NCBI RefSeq assembly: GCF_000400735.1
Contig: NZ_KE007376.1
Coordinates: 1 to 42,854 of the forward strand
Source: Acinetobacter tandoii DSM 14970 = CIP 107469
GTDB taxonomy: Bacteria; Pseudomonadota; Gammaproteobacteria; Pseudomonadales; Moraxellaceae
DNA: 42,854 bases
Reading direction: 5' to 3'
The notes beneath the pieces are model-generated. The model was not told the origin of the DNA. It searched no databases and saw only the letters and a list, made by a program, of their open reading frames with translations. Shown in pieces: positions 12,991 through 21,726 of this stretch (position 1 is its first letter; the number at the start of each line of letters is the position of its first letter). Made by a program: the position numbers and the translations under genes.

Positions 12991-15900
12991 GACTAATACC
13001 TCGACCTGTATTTGTTTTGATATTTGCGTTTAGTTTGGATTCAGCATTTCTATCAGCAATATATTGGTAGCTTGTCCTATCGCTTGAATGCTCTTTGATA
13101 TAGTTAAATACTTCGCCAAGCGGTGATTCTTGATGTTTTGGCATATTCCATAAACGTGAAGCACCAAAAATAACTAAACGATCCATTGCCCTAGATAATG
13201 CAACATTAATTCGATTTGGCACGTTCATGAATCCAATTTTGTTATCTGGACTATTCCGAGTTACAGACAAAATAATGATTCTATTCTCTTTACCTTGGTA
13301 ACTATCAACAGTATCAATTTTTACTAATGATCTAAAATCTTCATTCCAGGACTTAGAATTGAACTGCTTGCGTAAATAACGCTTTTGTTCACCATACATA
13401 CATATAATGCCAATCGGAGGTTCATTAGGCTTAGATCGTTCTCTTAACTCTTTTAATAACTCCTCATCTGCATAAATTTTTTCTAATAAGCCAATAATCT
13501 TACGAGCTTCATGCTTGTTAAAGAAAGTCGTTCCAACACCATCACTAAATTTGTCAGACGTATCGACCCATGTGACTGTAGAACGTAATTCTTGAACCGA
13601 ACAATGTTGGTATATATTTGGTACGACTCGAACCATTTTCTCTTGATAAGGCTTACCTAGAGGCTCAATAACGCCTGTTACTAATTCCTTATCATAGAAA
13701 CATGCAGAAACCATTTCTCCAATTGCTGGAGCCATACGATATTGAACTAATAACTTACCCTGAACAGCCTTGCCATATGGCGATTTGAATAATCGTTCAA
13801 AATCACTTTTTAAGTTCACTTCTATACGGTTTTTTGTAAACCCTAACTTTCGACCAAGAGCCTTAGCATGTTCCGGTGAATATAATGGAGGTAATTGTTT
13901 ATGATCTCCCACTAATAGAATGCGTTTAGCAGATTGCATCGCAATAGCTAACTCTGAAGAAATTGACCTCGCTGACTCATCAATAATTACCCAATCGAAT
14001 GATTGGTTCGCAATATCAATTGAGTGATGTCCAATACCCACACATGTACCGCAGATAAATTGTCTAGTTTTAGAAAGGTAAGTTTCATAATTAGCATTTG
14101 GACTATCTATAAGTTGATCATAGTCGAAAGCAATTTGTACAAGGGCTTTAGCATTATTCACAGCTTTACCTTGAACCTCAAAAACCTCGTCAAGCATCTC
14201 CCATATTTGATTTTCTCGATCTAAGACCTGACGACTATTCCATCCCAATAATGCAGTATGCAATTCTTTTGAATAATCCTTAAGTCTTTCAATAAGCTTC
14301 GTTGATAGGTTATTCCACTCAGCCTTTGAGATTAATTTATTATCTTCTGATTCAGTTGATACCCACATTCTAGATAAGTGACCAAACAGATGTACTTTTA
14401 GGAACAAAGCACATGCCAAATAATCTCTATCAACACCTATTGACTGACTCAAAGACAGAACTCGGTCTTCCATTTCAGTTAAAAATAGATTGCGATGTGT
14501 TGATATAATCGAATCAGAAAATACGTCTTTAAGGTTATTTGATACTGCATTCTCTCTGTTACTGAAACGGACGATCTCCAACGGTGTATTTAGTCGATGC
14601 GAGTGATTTCTTATGCGTTCCGCAGCAGTATTAACGGCCTCATGTGATTGACTGACCATCAAGACATTATTAACATTCTGTTTTTCAAATAGAAAATGCA
14701 CAAAAGCTGCAATAAATTCAGTTTTACCTGTTCCTGGGGGACCTTGTAAAATTGAAACCGGTCCATAGTTTATTAATTTTCGGAAAGCTTCTCGTTGGAG
14801 ATTGTTTAGACTAACAATGACTTCGCCTTGTTGATCATATTGGTCATATCTTTCAAAGTCCCGATCAGTGACAGTAATGTCATAGTGGATAGGATTAATT
14901 TCTGAATTAGGCTCGAAATATTCAACCAGGTTCGGAATATCAGATTGTCTTCTTAGAATCTGCTCTAAGGCATTTTTTCGTTTCAAGAATGAAGATTTAT
15001 CAGCCTTCGTTCTTAAATATAAAACTTCACCAACCTTAATTTTATCAGCATGTTTAACACCTTTAACTCTTAACTCACCTGCGAGTGAATTCTGAATATC
15101 AATATCACCTACTCGGAACTCCCTATCTTCACCATTAAAATCAACTGTCTTGTGTATTAGGCTGATAAGTGAATCTTTAGGAAATTTATCTAATACATCG
15201 TTGTCATCTTCATATCTTGCAATATAGATTTTGCTATCAACCAAATGTAATGGTTGTGACAAGATGATATATGGTAATGCCTCTGTCTCAGTCTCTAAAA
15301 TTGCTTTCCATAGCTTCTTAGTATCAATATTTAAAGCAGCTAGTTTTTGAGCTTCATCGCTTAGACTGTCAATATCAGTAAATTTTGAAGAACTTTCAAC
15401 CAGAGGTTGTTTTTCATTTGAAAGTAGCTGCTCATCTACTATCAAGGCATCAGATGATATTAAATTGTTACATACATCAATACTTTCATCTTGATCGTTA
15501 GATTGCTCTTGAAGAACATCATTAACGGCTGTTGAAAACTCATCAAGTTTAAAGAGAAATTGTGAGAATTCAGTATATTCGGGTCTACCAACAGAATGCT
15601 TAATATCAAGAGCCACATTTATTTCAAGCACAGCCTGATCTATGACATAGTGTGGAACAACATCTGACTCACGCACTCCCGTCACGAAGCGTATAGTCTT
15701 ACTAATTGGATCTAGAATAAACTGTATTGCCCCCCCAACACCTTGCATCTTGACAACAATATCACTGGCATTACGTCCCTTTTCTAGTCCCACATAGATA
15801 CGTTTGTTATCTGCAAAAATTTGAAGCTCTGAAAATTTATCAGGTACAGGAATACGGATTGTTGGAGTATCACCATGAACTTGTTCAGTCTCAATACTTT

Positions 15901-18031
15901 CTAATAAGCGATTTAAATCCCCTAAAGGATATTCAGACTCCTCAAGTTCTATATTTACAGCATCGCTAACCCATTTAAATTCTGAACTATCATTTCCTAT
16001 ATCGAATCCAAGAATTTCACATACCAGCCTCATAATTGCATAATTTTGACACTGTTCACTTGTTGGATTATCAATATGTGATGGATAATACGCACTTTCG
16101 TGATCTAAATATTCATTAATATCAATAATGTCATTAAAAATAAAACTGTTATCATCCAAATTGAATAACACACTTCCATGGCAAATTCTTCCGATTGGCA
16201 AACCTAATTTGTGTAGATGGATTATGGCCTCAATTAAATTAGCTGCCAGCAGTAATCTTGACTCTTTCGTAGTCTCAATTTGGTCTACAGTTATACCTTC
16301 AACGAACTTGCTAACCAGAAATAACGATCTTGATTTTGTTGAAATACCAAATCTTTCAATGCTTGGTAAATATGATAAGTTTTGAGAATTAGCTTCCTTA
16401 ATACGCTCAAAAAAGTGCTGATATTTCAAAATATCGCTAGATGACAATTCATTTACATGGACATCAGACCATTCTTTGACACATAAGTCACCTGAACGAT
16501 ATAAGATAACGTCATTATCATCATCTTCATAAATTTCATCATCTTCAGGATATAATCTACTCAGCCTTTCTGCCGTAATATATTCATTTAAAAATGAAGT
16601 ATCCGCTATAAATTCTACGACTTGAACGGGGCGTTTTGCATTGAATTCTCTGAGCAACTGGCCTGCATCTTCAATTTCAAGATTTATAGCTCTTTTCACT
16701 AAATCCGCTAACCAATGATCGCTATTAACACATATATTATTTAAAGCTTTTGGCGTTAAGCGAATATTCAACCACAAATGCCATACAATGACAGCTAACA
16801 TATATACGTCTTTTTTAAACGCTTGCACATTAGCAATTTCTGATTGTGTACCATCAGCAACAAATGAGAGGGTTGGCTGTAAATCACGGATATTATTCGT
16901 TATATTCTTAGCATCTGATGTCAAAAAGTGTGAAATAGCCACATCTTTCTGAGGCGATATCCAAATACAATGCGAATTAATATCTCCATGAGAGATACCA
17001 AGGTTGTGCATTGCAGAAAATTTGCTTAGTAAAATCTGAATTAAATTTAACTTATCATCGTCACTCAAATTAGGAGAGATTGTAGTAATAAAATCGTTAA
17101 ACCTAAGATGACTTTGACGATATTCAACCAATTCATTGTACTGTTGAGTAATTTGATCCTCATCCGGCATGATTAACGGAACAAGTGCCGTATTGTACAA
17201 ATGGCTGCTTTGCTTAAATTCAGCACTAATAACTCGCTCATGGTTCAGCAATGCTGCTCTCATTTTAGGTGATTGAATACTCAATTCCTGAAAATTTGAA
17301 AACATCCACTGTCTTATTATTGCCTTGTCAGAGCGTGAAATAGTTGAAGTAGCTTCATACTCCGTATATAACTTTTTAGGGTGACTTAGAAGCTCATCAT
17401 CTTGTTTATATTTTTGAACAATGATTTTTTTAGGTAGCGTACTTTTCTGCACAAAAATTTTGTCAATTAAATCGAAATCTTTATAAAGGTGCTGTGCATT
17501 TGGATGAGGTGTAAATTCTTTGTTAAATGAATTTTTATTAGCAAATTTTAAGAATTTATCAAGGCTAATTACATGCTTTTGTTCATCATCAGGCAAACTT
17601 GAAAAATTCACCTTGCCACACATTACAACAAAGAAATATACCCGTGGTACAAAACCTGGGTTAGCTGTAAATTTATCTTTGAGAGTCTTTAGCTTATTAA
17701 CAAGAATGTATTGCTTTAAGCGTGTCGTAGATACGGGTGATACTCCCATATCACGGTCATCCATGTACCAATTACCATTGGCAGACTTAATAGACTTACC
17801 GTTCCAGTCTTTTAATTCAATAACTATTAGGACACTGTTGGTCACTAAGATTAAATCAAATTCCCCTTCTTTTTTTGAGATCGGATCAACTAAGGTATAG
17901 CCAGCATAACCATACCAAGGACTAACTCTTCGCATTTCATCTTCAATACTAAATGCATCTCGAATATCAGCAATTGCTTTTGTTTCGTGTTGATGAAGAC
18001 CATTTGCTTGAGTTTTAATAATTAAAGACAT
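12983..18031 (-). CDS. NERD / tandem kinase-like / SF1 helicase giant protein, putative defence effector
   Basis: 1682 residues, cytoplasmic. Residues about 12-190 are a NERD nuclease-related domain with the PD-(D/E)XK pattern: GEFDLILV (D59) and VIELKDW (E72, K74). Residues about 200-465 resemble a protein kinase: MHNLGISHGD (H348, D350), but the catalytic-loop Lys and Asn and a DFG motif are missing. A second kinase-like unit (about 475-720) keeps a beta-3 lysine (CVKEW, K519) but has HGS (618-620) for HRD. After a linker and a Upf1-like 1B region (about 970-1030) comes an SF1 helicase: Walker A QGPPGTGKT (1096-1104), DESA (1351-1354), GDHKQLPP (1375-1382), VQYRMAP (1429), DSYQGKE (1576) and NVALSRA (1609). 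It is first in a two-gene operon. Mokosh-type MkoA is the nearest architecture I know. Confidence 0.88.
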   Translation of the reverse strand: MSLIIKTQANGLHQHETKAIADIRDAFSIEDEMRRVSPWYGYAGYTLVDPISKKEGEFDLILVTNSVLIVIELKDWNGKSIKSANGNWYMDDRDMGVSPVSTTRLKQYILVNKLKTLKDKFTANPGFVPRVYFFVVMCGKVNFSSLPDDEQKHVISLDKFLKFANKNSFNKEFTPHPNAQHLYKDFDLIDKIFVQKSTLPKKIIVQKYKQDDELLSHPKKLYTEYEATSTISRSDKAIIRQWMFSNFQELSIQSPKMRAALLNHERVISAEFKQSSHLYNTALVPLIMPDEDQITQQYNELVEYRQSHLRFNDFITTISPNLSDDDKLNLIQILLSKFSAMHNLGISHGDINSHCIWISPQKDVAISHFLTSDAKNITNNIRDLQPTLSFVADGTQSEIANVQAFKKDVYMLAVIVWHLWLNIRLTPKALNNICVNSDHWLADLVKRAINLEIEDAGQLLREFNAKRPVQVVEFIADTSFLNEYITAERLSRLYPEDDEIYEDDDNDVILYRSGDLCVKEWSDVHVNELSSSDILKYQHFFERIKEANSQNLSYLPSIERFGISTKSRSLFLVSKFVEGITVDQIETTKESRLLLAANLIEAIIHLHKLGLPIGRICHGSVLFNLDDNSFIFNDIIDINEYLDHESAYYPSHIDNPTSEQCQNYAIMRLVCEILGFDIGNDSSEFKWVSDAVNIELEESEYPLGDLNRLLESIETEQVHGDTPTIRIPVPDKFSELQIFADNKRIYVGLEKGRNASDIVVKMQGVGGAIQFILDPISKTIRFVTGVRESDVVPHYVIDQAVLEINVALDIKHSVGRPEYTEFSQFLFKLDEFSTAVNDVLQEQSNDQDESIDVCNNLISSDALIVDEQLLSNEKQPLVESSSKFTDIDSLSDEAQKLAALNIDTKKLWKAILETETEALPYIILSQPLHLVDSKIYIARYEDDNDVLDKFPKDSLISLIHKTVDFNGEDREFRVGDIDIQNSLAGELRVKGVKHADKIKVGEVLYLRTKADKSSFLKRKNALEQILRRQSDIPNLVEYFEPNSEINPIHYDITVTDRDFERYDQYDQQGEVIVSLNNLQREAFRKLINYGPVSILQGPPGTGKTEFIAAFVHFLFEKQNVNNVLMVSQSHEAVNTAAERIRNHSHRLNTPLEIVRFSNRENAVSNNLKDVFSDSIISTHRNLFLTEMEDRVLSLSQSIGVDRDYLACALFLKVHLFGHLSRMWVSTESEDNKLISKAEWNNLSTKLIERLKDYSKELHTALLGWNSRQVLDRENQIWEMLDEVFEVQGKAVNNAKALVQIAFDYDQLIDSPNANYETYLSKTRQFICGTCVGIGHHSIDIANQSFDWVIIDESARSISSELAIAMQSAKRILLVGDHKQLPPLYSPEHAKALGRKLGFTKNRIEVNLKSDFERLFKSPYGKAVQGKLLVQYRMAPAIGEMVSACFYDKELVTGVIEPLGKPYQEKMVRVVPNIYQHCSVQELRSTVTWVDTSDKFSDGVGTTFFNKHEARKIIGLLEKIYADEELLKELRERSKPNEPPIGIICMYGEQKRYLRKQFNSKSWNEDFRSLVKIDTVDSYQGKENRIIILSVTRNSPDNKIGFMNVPNRINVALSRAMDRLVIFGASRLWNMPKHQESPLGEVFNYIKEHSSDRTSYQYIADRNAESKLNANIKTNTGRGISHE

Positions 18032-18310
18032 AAAAAATCCATAAAAAATAGATATAAGAATCCATTGAATTTAGAAACTTAATTAAATTTACTTAATTTC
18101 TGTATATAAAGTTTGGGTTATGGTTATGGGCTAAACGCACTGTATGAGTTGCATCTGCTCAAATTAGGTGGTTTTTTATAGTTATCTTTCCTCGGTCCCG
18201 ACTGAACCAATAATAATTTCTTGTATAAAATCTAATCTCATAAACAAAATAAGTAAAGGATTTTGTGCAAATATTTAATTTATATACTGGATTTATATAC
18301 GCTAAATATA
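18032..18310 (-). promoter_or_regulatory. Upstream region of the helicase operon
   Basis: Gene-free and AT-rich. No strong Shine-Dalgarno sequence precedes the minus-strand ATG at 18031, and no clear repeat operator or regulator gene is present. The promoter presumably lies within 18040-18130, where several TATAAT-like hexamers on the minus strand make a single choice unsafe. Confidence 0.35.
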
Positions 18311-18352
18311 TTAGCCCCCGTAAAAACGGACAATTAACTCACTAATTTTAGC
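18311..18352 (-). repeat. Right inverted repeat bracketing the helicase locus
   Basis: The reverse complement of 11353-11395 with 40 of 42 aligned bases identical and one base gap. On the minus strand it reads GCTAAAATTAGTGAGTTAAT, TGTCCGTTTTTACGGGGGC, TAA. No target-site duplication was recognised outside either copy. Confidence 0.8.
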
Positions 18353-18385
18353 GCTCGAAACGGTAATCCTCCCATAAATAATCGA

Positions 18386-18531
18386 AGTTAAAAGTAGAGG
18401 TTAAGCAGCTATTAGAGATGGGTTTTCTTCGTTGGCTAACCCATGAAACCAACTATCCGGTAAGAATCTTATACGATCAGTTGGCGGAAAATACAGGCTT
18501 CATTCAGTATCGTAAGAATTTAGGTTCATAA
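18386..18531 (+). pseudogene. Gene fragment of unknown origin
   Basis: An open frame without a good start: KVEVKQLLEMGFLRWLTHE, then TNYPVRILYDQLAENTGFIQ and YRKNLGS before the stop; ATG possible at 18418. It reads like the C-terminus of a larger protein, preceded by a stop and the inverted repeat, so the gene was probably cut when the helicase locus arrived. The family is not recognised. A terminator follows at 18566-18597. Confidence 0.4.
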
Positions 18532-18565
18532 ATCTTGAAATAGGTGAAACACAATTATTCACATA

Positions 18566-18598
18566 AAAAGCCCAATCTGGTGTGACTGGGCTTTTGTT
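18566..18598 (+). terminator. Rho-independent terminator
   Basis: AAAAGCCCA and TGGGCTTTT pair around ATCTGGTGTGAC, followed by TT; it matches the end of the truncated frame at 18531. Confidence 0.8.
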
Positions 18599-18638
18599 AT
18601 ATAATTATGTAATTGAATTTTAATGAAAAATTAAAATA

Positions 18639-18666
18639 ATTTCGCATAACGTGTATTATGTTAATT
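18639..18666 (+). other. pdif XerC/XerD site, right border of the helicase module
   Basis: ATTTCGCATAA, spacer CGTGTA, TTATGTTAATT: near-perfect XerC and XerD halves with a six-base spacer, the best of the three sites in the window. Same orientation as those at 7229 and 9224. It ends 17 bp before the stop of the next module's isochorismatase gene. Confidence 0.88.
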
Positions 18667-18683
18667 TTAGGAAATCTTAGTCT

Positions 18684-19226
18684 TTAGCTAACATAATCTT
18701 CAGTTGATATTACTTGAGCATATGCAAATTCAAAAGCGGCCATTAATGTTGCATGGACATGACCAGCAGGTACTTTAACGCCATTAAATTCCAGGTCTAG
18801 TGTTGCACAAGCATCATGTACCACTTTTACCTTATAACCAAAATCAGAAGCAGCACGAACAGCAGCATCAACACACATATGCGTCATAGCACCAATCACG
18901 ACTAACTCAGTCACTTGATTGCTATCTAAAATTTCTTTGAGATTCGTGTTTAAGAACGCATTGATGTGATTTTTAATGATCACAGATTCATCTTCTTGCG
19001 GCTTAACTGTGTCCTGAAATTCAATACCATTTGAGCTAGGTTCAAATATAGGAGATTCAGCATCAGCAATATGTTGGACATGAATCACTTGAGTACCCTG
19101 TTGACGGGCTTTCGCAATTACTTTCACTGCATTAGCAGCAGCTTGTTCAATATTTACCAATGGTAATTTACCTGTAGGTAGATATTCATTTTGTAAGTCG
19201 ATAACTAATAAAGCTGATTTTGACAT
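18684..19226 (-). CDS. Isochorismatase-family cysteine hydrolase
   Basis: 180 residues, complete. The catalytic triad is visible: D10 (LLVIDLQNEY), K85 (SVIIKNHINAF) and C118 (IGAMTHMCVDAAVR). The family includes nicotinamidases, isochorismatases and other amide hydrolases; the GAMTHMCVD and short length fit the uncharacterised group close to YcaC/nicotinamidase-like proteins, so the substrate is not known. A GGAAC ribosome site precedes the ATG. It lies downstream of the MBL fragment on the same strand with 84 bp and a hairpin between them. The pdif site at 18639 is immediately behind it. Confidence 0.88.
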   Translation of the reverse strand: MSKSALLVIDLQNEYLPTGKLPLVNIEQAAANAVKVIAKARQQGTQVIHVQHIADAESPIFEPSSNGIEFQDTVKPQEDESVIIKNHINAFLNTNLKEILDSNQVTELVVIGAMTHMCVDAAVRAASDFGYKVKVVHDACATLDLEFNGVKVPAGHVHATLMAAFEFAYAQVISTEDYVS

Positions 19227-19273
19227 ATCTGTTCCTTTACTTAACTAATATTTGTTTTGTTCTACTTAGGTTT

Positions 19274-19304
19274 TTAAAGAAGTGGAAGTATTCCATTTCT
19301 TTAA
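19274..19304 (-). terminator. Hairpin between MBL fragment and isochorismatase gene
   Basis: TTAAAGAAGTGG and CCATTTCTTTAA (one G-T pair) around AAGTATT. Without a long T-run it may be a weak terminator or an operator. Confidence 0.45.
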
Positions 19305-19310
19305 GTTACT

Positions 19311-19892
19311 TTAGAAAGAAAGTGTTTCACCATCGATAGGAATTAAAACCTTATCTTGAATTCCTTTGTCTTTTACATATTCTGCAAGCTCAGCACGTGT
19401 TACCGACATGTGGTTAATTGCATCCATGTGAACAGCAACCACTTTAGCATTTGGTGCTTTCTGAGTTGCATGATAAGTATCTTCTTTGCCCATAATAATG
19501 GATTCTTTAAAGCCATCAACCAAGGCGTTACCTGTATTCAAGACAATCACATCAGGTTTAAATGTTTGAATCGCTTGATCAACTTCAGAACGCCAGATGG
19601 TATCTCCTGCCACATAAACAGTTTCATGGCCAGCAGCTTCAAATACCACACCCATTGCTTCACCTAATCCAGCTTTAAGCTTAGGAATACGGTACATGGC
19701 ATCAGTACCGTGTTGACCACCAGTTTTAGTGAGCTTAATCCCTTCAAAGGTCGCTTGAGTTAATACACGAACATCTTTGAAGCCTTGTGACTGAATGATT
19801 TTCTGGTCTTCTTTATTCTGTACAAACAACGGCATGTTTTTCGGAATAGTCGCTTGTGCTGCATCATCCCAATGATCTAAATGGGTAACCTG
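19311..19892 (-). pseudogene. MBL-fold metallohydrolase, N-terminus lost
   Basis: The frame is open from about 19892 and reads QVTHLDHWDDAAQATIPKNM, which contains the central zinc motif (normally HxHxDH) of the metallo-beta-lactamase fold, then GGQHGTDAMYRIP, AGDTIWRSEVDQAI, VLNTGNALVDG and a final histidine region VAVHMDAINHMSVTRAEL. The upstream quarter of the protein, with the first beta-sheet and first His, is missing. Upstream DNA instead encodes mtlD. The first ATG inside the remaining frame (19835) lies after the zinc motif, so a working enzyme is not expected. Related intact genes encode UlaG-like or YcjG-like hydrolases. Confidence 0.75.
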
Positions 19893-21466
19893 TTTTTTAT
19901 CAACTGAATTTCCTGAATATCATCCACCAACACCATCTGACGCATTTTGCCTAGCAAGGGACTGTTATTTTCTACGTAAATCGGCATGTCCACTTCTGCA
20001 TGGAATAGAATCAAGTCCATGGTCTGCAAAATATGGCTGGGTTTAAAGTTACTGCACATCTCTTCGACATACATTGAAGCTAACCTTTCCTGTTCAGGAT
20101 TCAAACGGGTAGCATCTTCAATATCAGCATGATCAAGGTCGTGATCGAGTTGGTATTGCTTAAAAATGTTGTACTTAATACGCAACTGACGGTAAAGGTT
20201 TTGGTCGGTCAATTTGGAAACCATTCGGTTAACGACCGTATCACAGAAATAATGCTGCTCTAAAATCTGCTCAGCAATGTCTGGAGCTGTAATTTCAACC
20301 AGAGCGCTATGCACATGTTCAAGCAATAAGTGTTTAGCACCGATTTTATTTAAGATAATGAGGACGGTTAAAGGATTCGTGAACTGTTCATTATTGGCAA
20401 TATGACGGGCATATAAGCCTTGGGCAATTGTTCTGGCCTCAGTTGCAATCGCCTGTTCCGGCAAGCAAACAGCTATCATGCTTGAGGCAATATACATCTC
20501 CTGCATCTGTTCAATATTACCCGCATCAATGATATGCATATTTTCAATACGTTCATCATAGGAAAGCTGGCCATAACGAATACAGTAACTGCCAAAGGCA
20601 TTCACTGCTGAACGATACAAGGAATTATGGGTTGAGGCATAGATTCGCTTTGGACGTGTATAGCCATCCCAGTGGGACAGGATCTGTGCCATGAAGCCAC
20701 CGCCAATCGCACCAAATCCATGAATGCCAACGGTCAATTGATTCAGACTTTGTGGAAAAGACTCTTGAAGTGTTGGCATTTCCAAGTTTAGTGTATGTTG
20801 ATCCAATTGATGCAGGCAGTCATACATACTTTCAAAAAAGTAATCTGTTTTGGCCAGCATGTTGGAATTAGGTTCCTTGATGTCTTGTAGCAAGATGGTA
20901 ACCCCACCAGCATTATAGGCTGAAGTAATACCATTTTCCGAATCCTCGAACATTAAGCATTCTGATGTAGGTAAATTGAGTTTTTCAGCAGCGGAAAGAA
21001 AAATTTCCGGATGTGGTTTACCTTTCTGTACTTCATCACCACACACCAGTACATCAAAGAATTTATAAACGTTGGCATTGATCAGATATTCTTCAGCAAT
21101 TAAGCGACGACTTGATGTCGCAACTGCCATGCGTAAACCAGATTTACGTAAACGTTCTAGTACCTGTACCAACCCTTTTTTAATGGGTACACCTAAACTT
21201 CTGACACTTTCGAGTTCAAGCTCATCAGCTCGTTGTCGGATCTCTGCATAAGGGATATCGTCCCCATACTGCTGTTTGGCTAGTTGATGTGCACTACTTG
21301 CACTGAGTCCCAGACAAGCCATTAAATAAGCATCACTAAATGAAACACCGATCAATTCCTGAGATGCTTGCTTCAAGGTTTGAAAACGTAAACGTTCAGT
21401 ATCAAACATGGTTCCATCCATGTCGAAAATTGCCCCATGAATAATATCATTATTAAATTTAAGCAC
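19877..21466 (-). pseudogene. mtlD: Bifunctional mannitol-1-phosphate dehydrogenase/phosphatase, C-terminus lost
   Basis: 529 codons. Residues 1-220 are a HAD phosphatase: FDMDGTMFD with D15 and D17, VATSSRR, and GKPHPEIF ... MFEDSENGITSA. From about 240 a Rossmann domain (VGIHGFGAIGGGFM) opens a mannitol-dehydrogenase module. In Acinetobacter baylyi, MtlD with this two-domain order makes mannitol as a compatible solute and has roughly 700 residues. Here the reading runs across a junction near 19893 into the MBL remnant and stops after NRLPI. The missing part would contain the K-x5-N-x2-H catalytic motif of the dehydrogenase, so at best the phosphatase domain still works. Confidence 0.85.
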
Positions 21467-21726
21467 TTATAATCCCTCTTACTGTAACACTACAATCAAA
21501 TACAGCATAAGGAAAACTGATAACATGATGGAACGATTATAAGAAATGAAACAGTTTTGTTTATTTTTTAGTCGCTTGATAGCTGGATTTGCAAAATTAT
21601 GTAATTTTAAGTAAAGTTACTTTTCTGAAGTGTATATATGTCCCAGGGTAGAGCGTAATCCAAAGACTCATGAATCAGTAGAGATTCAAGATTTTCACTG
21701 ATATGGATAAGACGTAGGATGTTAAA
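21467..21726. other. Divergent intergenic region mtlD / DUF389 gene
   Basis: About 260 bp between two divergent genes. AT-rich promoter-like sequence is present on both strands but no clear operator was found. Osmotic control is possible from the gene content only. Confidence 0.3.

Noticed and set aside
12983..18031. Calling the system DISARM, BREX or Hachiman
   Set aside because: No methyltransferase, PglZ, DUF1837 or SNF2-type helicase is present. The helicase is SF1 of the Upf1/COG1112 kind; Mokosh is the nearest known layout, and only partly.
11353..18352. Reading the 42-nt inverted repeats as Tn3-family ends
   Set aside because: Tn3 ends begin GGGG at the outer edge and finish TAAG inside over 38 bp. 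Here the G-run is at the inner edge and no tnpA is present, so this is not supported.
7229..18666. Inverted pdif pairs
   Set aside because: I looked for XerD-XerC ordered sites (ATTTAACATAA-N6-TTATACGAAAT and variants) across the intergenic regions and found none; all three sites found are in the same orientation.
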